DNA from: Ichthyophonus hoferi
Taxonomy: Eukaryota; Opisthokonta; Ichthyosporea; Ichthyophonida; Ichthyophonidae
Direction: 5' to 3'
Length of the DNA stretch: 46,007 nucleotides
NCBI GenBank assembly: GCA_002751075.1
Contig: NAOQ01000467.1
Coordinates: 13,423-59,429, forward strand
Within the stretch, counting starts at the first letter, position 1. Every line of letters starts with the position of its first letter. The translations under genes and the position numbers were made by a program. Below the pieces are notes generated by a model. It did no database searches and was not told the DNA's origin. It saw only the letters and a program-made list of their open reading frames with translations. Positions 20,411 through 32,403 of the stretch are shown here, piece after piece.

Positions 20411-23400
20411 TCACTTGTCCTCTGGTCGCCTGGGGAAGTCATCTACAACCAAGGAAAGGGAAGAGATTGTTGGCATGTACTTCTATCTTTATATACGAGA
20501 TCATCCAAATAATAACCATTATTGCATTTTATCCTTCTCATTTCTGATTTTTTCAAAAAAAAAGAGAAAACGTAGTAGAATGCGAGTCGCTGCATGTTAT
20601 ATCGACATGTAGACAATTATAACCACGGCATGATTGGTCTATTATTATCTATGATATTTCACTCAGAAATTGGCCTATTTTCTTCTTGATTCATCTTACA
20701 CGCGCTACTATGTATGATAGCGCCTCTGTAATACACGAGAAAGTCATGGTTTACTTATATATATGGGTTAAAATATACTTTAAAATTTATGCTAGTTCAA
20801 TCTAACTTTAATATAACACAATATAATATCATGCAATATAATATAATATTATATATAACATGATAATCCAACAAACAATTAATAAATAGAATTAAAATAT
20901 ACAGGGAAAAGTTTAAAATAGAAAAATATAGTGCGAAACAAAATTAAAAAAATAAAATTTTAAAACATTACTCTTACAGGACAAACAGACTTACAGGAAT
21001 TAGTATACGTAACGGCCACTAAAGGCCTATTTAAATTTTCAGATAACTTTGATCCTAATGCCTTCTGAATCTGTGCCAGTTTTAATAGGTGGATCTTGAA
21101 GGCGATCATGTGATAGTATTTATACTGTGGTTATAAATGCGTGGATGATGTGAGTGGATATATATACATATTGGTATTAGCCATGCAAATATATGGTCAC
21201 AATCATGATTCATAAGTCTCATGTGTGATTGGACTGATAAAAAGATAAAAAAGCATTATTAAGAAGGAGGGTATATACTCGAGTGAACAAACATAAAATT
21301 AGAGAAGAAATGATATAAAATCAAGAACAATAGCAATAACAAAAGCAGAAGCAAGTATACCATACCTCATCAACTGCGTTGAGATATGCACATTTCTCTA
21401 TTTGTGCAGCCAGATAAAATAGACTGTAGAAGTTGTCGGTGACACGCTCGATACAAGAGGATAGTATTTGTACCCTATAGAGAGGAGAGAATATATGTAT
21501 AAATAGTTGGTATAGGTAACAGGTAGATCAAAGAAAACCAATTTAAATTGGTCAATGTCATGCATTTGGTTTAGTATTATCTGAATCGACTTTGGTCAAT
21601 TAAAGTCGTCAATAATCTCTTTTTAGCTAGAATATAATTACAAAATATTGCAAAAAAAATGTTTACTAAAGTATAAGTTGCAAGTTTTATGGACAATTGT
21701 TAGTGTGTATACGAGGACTATACGTAGATATATCCAGGAAGCTATTTGAGCATGCATATATAAATGTATATACATATACATGTATATACCAGTATTTTTT
21801 TTAAGGATAAATATAGATAGACCTACGATTAATCACTCCCGTTTGATATATATTAATTAATTAATATTAAAGTCTTTAACCAGATAAAGGTATTTACAAC
21901 AAATGATTGTGTATACATCGAAAGAAAAGAACAAGAAAAGGTATGACAACACAAATATATATATATGAATATATATGTATGTGTTGTGTTATTATTAAGG
22001 AAAACATACACTTTCTTAATGACATTTACTCTATGATTGTTGCTCAGGCTATCCTGCCATCTAGACACCCCTTGCTCCTGGTACACAATTGTAATTAGCT
22101 TATATATCAATCAACTTTATAACAGTTCGTTTAATGCTTTCTAACGTTCTAACAAACTTGTAATACTTGCTTAAAAAAAAACAGCTAATTATATTATAAA
22201 ATACTATACTCGTACTCTTACATTTACGGTTGCTGAATCAATGGTATAAGATTAGTAATATTATGCAAACTCGTAACTCGGCAGGATTATTGTAAGATAT
22301 TATAATATGAAATTGAAATTAACATATAAAGGAAGGCCGATTAGTACGCAGATTTAAAACTTTCATATTCGTGAACTGGGTATGGTAGCCAGTAAATTGT
22401 GTTCATAGTGTGCAGTGATTTAAAATAATGAACGCTATTGGGGCGCAAGCAATATGATTGTCTATCTTCTATATTTTATTAGCTAATAGTATAAATGAAA
22501 ACAAAAACAAAAATATGAAACGTAGCAGCGCTGAGTATGTATATATAAAGAGTTTCAAAACAAGGAAATACAAGTGTAATACATACAGGTTCAAATAAAG
22601 ATTGCCAACTGAATGCTGAGCTTAATTCCTCATATTGGTTAGGTTGGTTATCATATAAATGGCTATTTCTTGTCTCTTTGTGGTTGGTATTAGTTTGACT
22701 CGTAGGTGATACAGACCTGGTAGATCTCTCTTTCCCTTCTCTATCCTCTCCATCTTCTTCACTTATGTGTGTATCCCTTGCTTGGGCCCGTGCCCATGCT
22801 CCCACGTAATTATCTTGATAATGTTCTCTTTCTTGATGAGCCTCAGTCTGTTGTTTGTAGTGGGAGTAGTGGGGGTAATGGTAATGGAGCTGGTGGTAGG
22901 GCATATACCCAGCATGGTAATTGGACTCCTGATCGTGATCTATTCCCCGTTCATTTTTATACTGGTAACTATAACAATGATAATCATCCATATATGCATA
23001 TGTAGGTTGACTCAGACTCTCCATCTCCGTTTCCGCTCTATGACGTTTAACCCTACTCAATGATTGGCTATCCCACTTACTATTACTATAATCATTGGTA
23101 ATACTGTGATTCCTAACAACACTATATTCAGTGGGCAACCTATCTTTCGAGTGGTCAATAAAACGAGAGGATGGTTCTTGCTCTGATAGCATATATTTTT
23201 CATACCGGGAATGATCAAAGTATCGAGTACACCTCTCATAGTCGCTAGGGGTGTAGTTATGGCTACATGACCTCTTATCTAAAGGTGATTTCAATTCATC
23301 ACGATTGCTACTGTCAATTGGTTAATTGCTATCCTCTGTATGTTCAGTATCATTTGCATGACGGTTTAAACGGCGTCTCTTGTAGTTTTTCTCGTGGACC

Positions 23401-23480
23401 CCCTCCTCATATGAACTTTCGTCTTCATTGCCTAAATGGTCATCATATATGCTTGTGTGATAGCTGCCGGAAATACACAT
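20411..23480 (-). CDS. Gene with C-terminal KIX domain; first exon has an in-frame TAA
   Basis: Five blocks on the minus strand: 23480-22587, 22077-22010, 21474-21366, 21124-20995, 20442-20411. Donors are GTATGT, GTATGT, GTATGG and GTAAGT, and phases agree throughout. Exons 2-4 give a KIX domain, a three-helix fold that binds activation domains of transcription factors. WQDSLSNNHRVNVIKKVVQIL matches CBP WHEHVTQDLRNHLVHKLVQAI in spacing: W, then R nine residues on, then K-x-V-Q. YKYYHMIAFKI matches EYYHLLAEKI after NAVDE/NSRDE. Exon 1 is rich in Tyr, His, Ser and Asp, with basic NLS-like clusters (YKRRRLNR, RVKRHRAE). It reads 52 codons from ATG 23480, then TAA at 23324-23322, then 245 more codons in the same frame. 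If translation starts at the next ATG (23192) the protein is about 314 aa. Pseudogene, read-through, sequence error and a missed first exon are all open. Gene end: the last exon adds a short DFPRRPEDK tail. Confidence 0.78.
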
Positions 23481-24856
23481 GATTTTACGTTGGAAGTAGT
23501 TTAATCGAATGATTTGATTGAAACGAGTATATAAACATTAATTTCGGCTGGTCTGATATAATAACTGTTTTAAGTATTAGCTGATGGAGCTCTTGTTATT
23601 TGTGGAGGAAAAGGCCAAATCGGTAATAGTTTAGGCCTTGTTGACGTTAAAGAAAGGTAGAAAGGTATGCACCTGTACGTAGGTACACATATTGTTATAT
23701 CGTGTGTGAGGTTTTTGTTTGCATAGGAGAGGGGGAAATATAATTTAGGTATTAGCAAGCCAAATATGAAGGTCAAAAAATAGGGCATTTAGTTACGCTC
23801 ACATCAACCTATTGGTAACAATGAAATATGTATACGACAAGGTTTGCTAAACAAATATCGCTTGAAGTTTTTTAAGCAGTTGTTCGTATATCGATGACTA
23901 TTATGGAACAAACAAGTTGGCGCTCTCAAACAATGCAAGAGAAAGCTAAAAACAAAGACTTTTAAAACAGGAGTTGGAGGAGAAAAAATAGGAATTTTCT
24001 GAACGCGGATGTGCGTATATGTATATAATACATGTCTTTACATAACTGTAGCGCTGCTGCATTGAGTCGCGCATGAAATTAAAACACCTTCTACAAGTAT
24101 ATATATAAACCTGTGTATAGACTCGTAGATACAAGAGAGTAGGTAACTATAAGGCTGTAGCTATTTACCGTATAAAGTTTTATAAAAACAGGCAAGGTGT
24201 AGTTATTGTCGTACAAGAAGAATAAGTCGCAAACAGTACAATTACGCGTATGCATGTAGATTGTATTGTGATACAGGTGTAGATGTGGATGCGGGCTGAT
24301 ATACATAAATATATATATTATATATTAACTGTCACGGATCTACTTAACTATAGGCCGCCGGGTAGTTCTCAGCACACTCCATATCCGTAACATTACGGCA
24401 CGTTTCTAAAAGCAACTATATATTTGATTGTCAGGTTAGCACAGCTTTGCGGTCACATTTCAAGTGAAATTTCACATTTTTGTGCTTTAAAGACCTGATC
24501 TTCCCATCTGCGTTCTGAATGCAAAGCCTTGTATATTGTTATGTTATGTTATGCACACTGTAATTAAATTGTAATGTAGATTATATATGTAGTGTTATTA
24601 ATATATTAGTCTTTGGGAAAAGGGTATTTAATATTTAAATATAAAATACATTAATGATGATTTTTAATAATTGTAATAGTGAATAAGAGTGGATAGTATT
24701 ATATACTTACGCAACAATGCATACAAGCGTATTATAATTCCGTCTAATAGGATCTAGCTCAACCACTAACATGTAGCTTATGACGACATATGGAAATTTC
24801 TAGCATGCTAAGAATTCAAAGTTTTCTACAAAAACCCTCTAAATAACTTAAAACTG
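23481..24856. other. Region upstream of the KIX gene, no gene seen
   Basis: The short frames on both strands are unconvincing and of low complexity. The promoter of the KIX gene would lie at the left end. A GC-richer patch at 24330-24540 is not recognisable as a known RNA or gene. Confidence 0.4.
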
Positions 24857-25235
24857 TGTTAGGAATAAGACGTAGAGGCATGAGCATTCCTGTGACCTAT
24901 GTTTGTTTTAGAGGGAGAGAAAATACCAAATCAACGGAATTTTTAACGTGTCCCTTGCATACACGGAATATAGATACGCCAAGACATATTTTTATTATTA
25001 TTAAACAATTAAACAAGTCAGCAGGACTTGCAATAGGCAGAATGCTTAATCTCTACCTTCAGGACCTCTATCCTTGGCTGGCTCGATTTTGATAGATCAT
25101 TGGAACGCCGTCTAACACCAATAAATTGCACTCACTATTCTCCCAGGCTATATGTAATAATAATTGCTAATAATATTAAATGTTTATAGCTATATAAGGA
25201 TATCTCCAAATTAATTAAATATTTCTGTTTTACCC
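24857..25235. repeat. Direct repeat C, left copy (about 375 bp)
   Basis: It aligns with 25785-26110 in the same orientation. Shared blocks include AATAAGA, TTCCTGTGACCTAT, CGTGTCCCTTG, TTATTATTAAACAA, TTCCCAGGCTA/TCTCCCAGGCTA and ATGTTTATAGCTATATAA. The left copy is longer by roughly 50 bp. It begins TGTTAGGAATA, a common LTR-type opening, so a short non-autonomous LTR fossil is possible, but there is no primer-binding site I can name. The 78-codon frame at 24856-25092 lies inside it and is not called as a gene. Confidence 0.8.
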
Positions 25236-25419
25236 TCTTGTGGGCATAAAAATATGGAAAAGGAATGTAAAAAGAACCTTAACATGGCAACTACTTAGGT
25301 ACACGCTTAGGGTTTACTAAATGAACCAGATACTTAATGATGACATTCAAAAGTGACCACGGCATGACACCAAATTAAAAAAAAAGGAAGACAGTTGACC
25401 AAACTGTATGTTAAATGTT

Positions 25420-25535
25420 CCCACTTGCTCTGGCTCTGGCTCTGGCTCTGTTGTATGCTTTGGCTCTGGCTTTGTTGTAGGCTCTGGCTCTGGCTCTGTT
25501 GTAGGCTGTGGTATCTGACGTCTGGCGGCTGGCGG
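25420..25535 (-). CDS. Candidate exon coding a Pro/Thr/Glu repeat (PTTEPEPEP)
   Basis: On the plus strand this is a GGCTCT hexamer repeat with TTGTAG spacers. Read on the minus strand it is an open frame starting after a good acceptor (TTACCTCACCTTAG, ending at 25536) and coding PPAARQIPQPTTEPEPEP, TTKPEPK, TTEPEPEPEP and so on. Such P/T/E repeats are typical of stiff, often O-glycosylated linkers in secreted proteins. A possible donor is GTGGGA after GAGCAA. I found no partner exons. It lies between the two copies of direct repeat C, so it may be the inside of a small element instead of a host gene. Confidence 0.25.
25423..25512. repeat. GGCTCT hexanucleotide array with TTGTAG spacers
   Basis: There are three to four higher-order blocks of (GGCTCT)2-4 followed by GTTGTAG or GTTGTAT. 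It is markedly richer in GC than its surroundings. The period is a multiple of three throughout, which is compatible with coding. Confidence 0.9.
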
Positions 25536-25784
25536 CTAAGGTGAGGTAATGAGTGTTGTCCAGTTGTTTGCGCGTTACCTTGGAGTCAACTTGATGCTGG
25601 AAATGCCGATAGTTTCAATGGAGATTTGAAGACAATGTATAGGTACAATAAAATCGACTTTCTACACGTAGAAGTCGGTGGGTAGATGTTGGGTTGAGGT
25701 GAAGTGTTTTCGAGATTTGTGGATAGTTGACTTAATATAATTGCCAGGTTTTGTGATCATGATAAACTATTCAAGCTTTCTCTG

Positions 25785-26110
25785 CTGTCACGTTGAGAAT
25801 AAGAATTAGAGATAAGAGCGTTCCTGTGACCTATATTCGTTTATAAGGAGAGATAGTACCAAGTTAAGGGGCTTTTTACCGTGTCCCTTGGCATAAACGA
25901 ATTATAGATATGCTAAGACACGTTTAATTATTATTAAACAAGTCCGCAGGTCTGAACCCTGAAACGTGCGATCTGAAATAGCTTACAGCTTGTCTAACGC
26001 CAATTGATTGCACTAACTATTTTCCCAGGCTAAATAAGTAATAATAATTGCTATTAAATGTTTATAGCTATATAAAGAAATATCCCAATTAATTAAATAT
26101 TCCTGTCCTT
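25785..26110. repeat. Direct repeat C, right copy (about 325 bp)
   Basis: It is the partner of 24857-25235, in direct orientation, with about 550 bp between them. It lacks a block of about 50 bp present in the middle of the left copy. Confidence 0.8.
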
Positions 26111-28579
26111 AACAAGTTGTTTCGTTTACCAATCGGCATATCTCCGTATGTACAATAACGACTTCCATTTACTTAGTCATTGTAGTAACTCCATATATAG
26201 TAGTCTAACATAACTGATAACATACCTCTTAGGAAAGAAGTAATTATTGGTTAATTAAAACGGCTCCCGACCCTCGTTTATTATGGAGCGCCCACGACAT
26301 TGGTGTTTCACGGATTAAATCATATATATTTATGTTTATATTTTAAATGGAAAAAAATATCTCTCTTCATGGAAAGACCTCAAGAGGAACGCGAATTATT
26401 TAGTTACTCAACAGTAACTTATTATGTGAAAGACTTTTTGTGTAAAATGGACAATCAATAAAGGAGGTTTTGCAGCCTACCAAGAGGAGATCTAAAATGC
26501 TCGGTTTGTCTTGGTAATCACTGAAGACGGGTTCTAGTTATTGGTTAGCAGAAATAGTTTCCTACAATGCAATACCATAGAGTTATGTGCTTAATTACAC
26601 TTTAAGCATGCCAACTCTATCCGTCAGCACGTGTTTGTTAGTTTTCACAGCTCACGGCTCAGCTCATTTCAACCGTGAAGCAATCAACAATTGCGGATTT
26701 CAATTTGACCGTCAGCTTTAAAGCATAGTTAGTTCAGACGTAATCAAAAACAAGCTTAGAGCACGTGATAATGTATTGAAGTATTGCTGCTCTATACCCT
26801 TATTGGCAGGCAATAATCTCTGATCATACAAAACGCCAGGCATTATTAACTTTAATAAGGTTAGAATAGCAGATTTTCATTTTCACTTTTTTGTTGGGGG
26901 GGGGGGGTGCTGGGGTTTGAGCTATATACGTATTTACGTTCAAACATAAGTCGTTAATAAGATGTTGTAAACGGCACATCATTTGGTTAACTATAAATAC
27001 GTGGAGAATTACGCAATTCGCAATATGTTTATAACCATCTTTCCAGGAATGTTAATGTCCTCAGAATTATGATAAAATATTTAGGCCTTTGCCGATAAAA
27101 TGGAATTAATATTTATGCAAGCATACACCCAAATGAAACCAATGGCATCCATTACTTCGGGGCTTATATTTTTTACATTATATAAATGTACTAGCGTACA
27201 ATATGTTAGGAATTTATGATACTAGTTCTACTTGCCTTCTACCGTCAATGAAGCATATATGCATAGAAACAAAAAGAAATACATCATTTTGTCACAAAAC
27301 CAAGGTGTGCTTGCGGTGTAGTTTTTACTTAAATAACCACAACCACGTGAATCAATTGTATATTCGAGCAGGTAAGGCCCTGTACAACTATTGGGCTCTC
27401 TCTGCTTGCTTATCAGGCGAAACACCGTTGGTATTTCAATTTTTCTATTATCGATTTCAGTGACAAACCAAGGCATTGCTCTACCAGTGAGCACTTGGTG
27501 TTTCCGACTACTTGATGTTGTATTTACTTAATATAATGTACCCCCATATATTATTTTTCTTTGAGATCCATCATGATCTGTTCTTACTTGACACTATTAA
27601 TTTGGCTTCAAAATTCTATGAGCATTGTTCCCAAAAGCTTTAGACTTTGCTTTGCTTTTAATTTTCATTGGAGTATTCTATCACATGATATTTGCTGTAA
27701 ACATAGTGCACACTAAGTATATAAAATAGTTTTCTCCTGTGCTACAGCATCAGAGGCAATTCAATCAATCATATTAAGTCCTGGTCATATGAACAATTAA
27801 TATTCTTCTGCATACCAGGAATAAATATAGATCAATTAAAGGCAATAGTAGAGAAATGCAGGTCACACATCTGAAAAGATTGATTTAATTACACACTCAA
27901 GTGTATGTTGAGATATATTAGTGCCTATAAAGAATTGTTTTATGACGAAATGACATATGGGGATCCGAGTTAACAAAACTATTATTTCAAATATAATCCA
28001 ATTTATCAATGAACAATGGTCACGCGATCGGATAAGCATAATGAATGATAAAGAATCTATTCGATAATAGTAGCGAATCATGGTAGGGTACACTTGAAAA
28101 TTTTAGTGTTTAAATATATATTGACTTTGAAAAGTTTTAGACGTTTAAATAGGTTTTTAATGATACGATATGATATGATATGATCTGTATATTGGCTGGC
28201 ACTGTCTATAGATTGGATTCTTGTCTTTGAAAAAAGACAGAATATCAAAAATATACATGATAGTATGTAAGTATAATAATATGTGCAGATACATGATGGT
28301 TCATATGTATAATAAAATGTATGTATAGTAAGTCCAATAATAGGTATTTAATGACATCTATGTATGGTAGTATATATGCATGAGTATATATGGTGCTCTC
28401 TCTATATATACATATTTACATATACCACAATTATGCATGAAAAATGTGCGTTTAAGATGTGGGGAAAGAAAAGTAAAAATTAATGCATTCGACATACTAA
28501 AAATTTAAAAATAAAAATAAAAAATATGAAAACTTCATCTAGAAAGATTTTCAAATATGGTCGGCTATATAATTGCATA
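26111..28579. other. Intergenic region, no gene seen
   Basis: It is AT-rich unique sequence. Items seen: a poly-G run at about 26896-26907; a tRNA D-arm-like stretch on the minus strand (GCTCACTGGTAGAGC, about 27475-27490); an ATATG pentamer run at about 28163-28183. Open frames at 27203-27494 on both strands have mixed composition but no family I recognise. Confidence 0.4.
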
Positions 28580-28976
28580 GCTGGGCTTTATTATAGTCAT
28601 GACTCATGAGAAAGAAATTATAGATTCTCATGTACATATATATAATTACAGTTTATTTACCTTTTCATCATATACAACTATTCATTTAGATGTAGTCAAG
28701 AATTATCACATATGAATTGTTCTACATATGTGATGAGATTAGTTAAATATTGTACAACCTATATGATGGAAACTTACAATCCCACTAGATGTAGTTAACA
28801 AATACCAATTTTAATAAAGTATATAAGCTAAATCCAAACTGGTTCTAGACAGGAATTCTATCAGTTAAACGTAGTATATGAATTTATCTAAATAGTTAAG
28901 TTATATATTAGTTCAGTCTAAGGGTGTTAGATTTGGAAGTATATTTGATACAGACAATTAAGTAAATTGTATGTCA
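28580..28976 (+). repeat. Copia-type LTR, left copy, forward orientation
   Basis: It is the reverse complement of 36782-37180 over most of its length. Shared blocks, as read here, include TTCATTTAGATG, TGTTCTACATATGTGATG, AGATTAGTTAAATA, TTTTAATAAAGTATATAAG and TCTAAGGGTGTTAGATTT. It ends TGTCA at 28976. The left edge is uncertain by some tens of bases. A perfect 9-bp inverted pair (TCACATATG / CATATGTGA) is present near 28708-28735. Confidence 0.8.
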
Positions 28977-28978
28977 AA

Positions 28979-29006
28979 GGGTTACGGGCTCAGCACGATT
29001 CCACTG
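28979..29006 (+). promoter_or_regulatory. Primer-binding site complementary to the 5' half of tRNA-iMet
   Basis: GGGTTACGGGCTCAGCACG and the following 9 bases lie two bases after the LTR end. They match the complement of the eukaryotic initiator tRNA-Met from the anticodon loop back through the D-arm (GGGTTATGGGCCCAGCACG...), about 24 of 28 positions against the sequence I remember. Drosophila copia is known to prime from a cut 5' half of tRNA-iMet, so the family assignment fits. Confidence 0.75.
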
Positions 29007-30224
29007 TTATCTAGTTTACATAAGGTGCTGTTAAAATATTTCTACTCCTACAAGTATTTGGCCGGAATTTTCATAATGTCTTGTAAAAAAAAAAAAACTT
29101 AATGTTTATATAGTATTGAATCTGCAAATGTTGAAAAGCGTTTAAAATGAGGTTTCAATCGGTAATTACGATTTAGACATTAATTAATGATAAACAAATA
29201 ATTTAATAATATTACTAAATGTAGTGAATTGGGACTAGATGTTCACTGCAGTCTGGAGTGTAAATTTAGTGTGGTTGTAAATAGTATTGTTCATCAGTTT
29301 TAAATTGCATTACACACATAGTGATAATGAGATATACGTGATGTATAAATTCATAAATAATTCTTAGTATAGTTACTGGTTAATTTTTGTAATAATACTT
29401 GTAATACATAACATCCTAACTGATCCTTGAATAATTATTGAACAACTTGGTTATAACAACAGTTGAAATGTAAGTTCCTGAATGATCTTTTAAATAATCA
29501 TTGGAGAACGTGTTTATGCATGTGCAATAATAATGCGATCAACTTGTTTTAACACAATCCAACTAATATATAACCATCATATCCAGACTCAGAATTAAAG
29601 ATATGTTAGGTAAATTGGTAAATTTATTGGTTAATACATAGAATATGAGTTAACATTAAATAAAGATTTTGGTTAAAGAGCCAATCAAATTAGGAGACAA
29701 TAGCATTAGCGTACCTATCAATATATTTATAGAACTTAAATTTTAATAGCATTCATTGGTTTGTGGTTGATCTTCACAGGGGGTACGAACTTAGTTTCCA
29801 TCTGTACATTTTTTAAATATATTCAATAATATACTAGTTTCTATAATATTCTTCCTATATTTGAAAAAGAAAACATGAAAAATTCCGTAGAGAGGAGGAT
29901 AATAATTGAAATGGAATTTTTTTAAAAGCATAAATATTCTAACAAAGTAAGTTGTAGCGCTGCAATTTATAATTTTATATGAGCATGACCAGGCTATTAA
30001 AATAGTACTTTTTCTTTATAATTCTGACTTACATTTTATTCGTGTTTAAAATGTTACATAATAGGACAAGAACATATCTTACAGATTTAAGTACCTTCGA
30101 AGAGCCATATAGACAAGATCAGATAATTCTAGTGGTCCTCAGGGGTCTTCTGTGAACTGAATTAGTCAATAAAGATCTTTACGATCGGTCCTGTTGACAT
30201 TGATGAACACAATTATGATTGACA

Positions 30225-30335
30225 CCCGCGATAAATAGATGTTATAGAAAGATAAAAGAAATAAAAACAACTAATAATAAACACAGTTCAAAACATTAAA
30301 CACAATTTGCGAAGATACAACAACTTTGAACAGTT
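30225..30335. repeat. Short direct repeat, left copy, of the copia island
   Basis: It matches 35640-35740 in the same orientation, best in AATAATAAACACAGTT and ACTTTGA. It could be the end of an LTR or leader of the minus-strand element. I could not extend the match beyond about 110 bp. Confidence 0.55.
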
Positions 30336-31009
30336 TAGTACTCAGGCTATTTCAGAAACCATCAAAGTTGAAATAGCAATTTTTCAGGTGTTTATATTAA
30401 ATTCTTGCTGCATGCGGTAATAGAGACTAATGGTTTTTAGTTGCTATAAAAGTCGTATATCATGACTTAGCAAACTAGCGCTGCTAGTGTTCCTATATAC
30501 CCCTCAGAGTATTCTAAGTTTTGCAGCAATCAGATAATGCTAGTGAGAGCAGTAATCATTAGTGTGTTTGTTGATATACAGGACATAATGTAATGTATTT
30601 TTTACCTGGCTGGATGAAGTATATCTCCAAGAGCCGATAAAGCTATTCTTGTTGGTCATTGGTTAATTCAAATGTATTTCTCGTGTCATTAAAATGACAA
30701 TCATAATCGAGATTGTATGGTTTGTTTTTCTGGCAATTGCAACTCCCTCTTGCAAACGATATAAGGATTACAGTGCGGGAATAGATGGAGAATTAATAAA
30801 GATTGGGCATCCTCATCAGAATTTTGGAGTGCTTACACTTACTATTGGTCATTGCTTTGGTCAAGAATCGGCTTCCATCAACTCCGCTGGACAGAATTTA
30901 ACCTCAACTTCCTAGTTACACAGTCCCAGATGTACCAGTATCTAACTTTGATGTCTAGTAACCCTGGGGACACAATTTTCCTTGGCAAGATGTATTGCTA
31001 ACTGGTTGT

Positions 31010-31450
31010 CAGTATATATTTTCATGCATCTATTTTCTATATATAGGCAGTCTGTAGTGAAGCGATGTAGGAGATCTGCTGATATGTGGTTGACATGGCA
31101 ATATGCTCACTTACAGTCATGAAGAAGGTTGTGATGCTCTGTTTCTTAGAAAGCCAATTAACGGGCCTTTCTGCCAGGTAAACTGTTTACTCCAAAGTAC
31201 TTCAGGATGTGCATGGATTGGCTGCAAATTCTGCACCAGAGAAGGCACTAAGCGTTAGTGGCGCCTTCTTGTATGTCATACACTCTTCTGGTGTGGTTTT
31301 TAAATACCTTAAAAGATGCATAACCATTTCCCAGATGACTATTGTGGACTCCTCTGTGTATCGGACAAGGTAGCTTACTACAAACTGGCAATCGGTTCAG
31401 CTGAACTTGGCAATCCAGAATAAGCATCCAATCTGTTAAAGTATTTCAGC
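31010..31450 (-). pseudogene. Copia RNase H remnant
   Basis: The minus-strand reading shows MHLLRYLKTTPEE and VNWLSKKQSITTFF, the copia RNase H signatures that follow reverse transcriptase. It is decayed, with several breaks, and it marks the 3' part of the minus-strand element. Confidence 0.7.
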
Positions 31451-32403
31451 CCTTACAAGTGTTACGCTGTCTTGTACCAAATACTTACAGTTTATTGTTC
31501 ATGTTGCATTGCACCTCTAAATATTCAGTGGCATTTACAATGAAGTTTCCATTGGTATACAAGAGTTGTATATTAATTAATTACAATTAATTAATTAGAT
31601 AACATCATTAATTATATTTAATTAAAACTAGTTGCAAAGCAAAGTGTAGTACAGGAATTTACCGTGGCTTATTAGATAATGTTAGTCATTGACATTTAAT
31701 CACACATAGCGATTTATAATAAAAATAAGATACATAGCAACCAGAAAGATTTTTTGAACAATCATTGCAAAATATGTTGCTAACAACATGTAGAAGGCAG
31801 CTTGGTAAAATTCCTGGTCAGGAATGTGCATATCATAAATGTTTATCACAGGGTCAATTGGCATTGACCTGAACCAACAACTACATAACCGGCAATCACA
31901 GACTTAGTCTCTGGATCCTTGATTTAAATAAGTGTTGCATTTAATAAACGTTTTGTACATAAAGCTTTAATTCTTTGTCTATGTAAAATAGGCCGTTACG
32001 ATAATAACAAGTAGGGAAATATCCACACCTATGATCTCTAAATTTAAACGTAAGTCAGCAATTGCTTCTACAATTAAGTCAGGATTTGTGGGCAAAAAAA
32101 CGTTGCGGGTTCAGATTTGACCTGATAGTAGTCAAGAAGAAACACGAAGGAATCTTTTAGAGGACCTTGCCTTCAGTCTCAGTCTCAGTAATTCAGAAAA
32201 AGGAAACTCTATGTCTGTTGATAACAAAACAGAATCTACTGACAAAGTTTAAATTCCGACACAACCAATTTTGGGAAAAAAAAGAAAAAAACAAGTGACG
32301 TCACAAGGTTCTGATTCCATAATCGTACTGGTGGCCTCTTTGATGTGTTCTGGAAGAAGTAGAGAATAAGTTAGGTGGCAATGCTCTTGACCATAGGATT
32401 TAA

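Noticed and set aside
20201-20612. Plus-strand frames of 77 and 103 codons
   Set aside because: They are antisense to the last exon of the KIX gene and its flanks, and neither has recognisable domains.
24856-25092. 78-codon plus-strand frame
   Set aside because: It lies inside direct repeat C, and the frame is not kept in the other copy.
27203-27494. Overlapping frames on both strands, Cys-containing
   Set aside because: Frames on both strands are equally good, with no motif, splice partner or family; not called as a gene.
30694-30915. 73-codon plus-strand frame with a hydrophobic start resembling a signal peptide
   Set aside because: It lies in the copia fossil beside the RNase H remnant, with no recognisable mature part; most likely chance.
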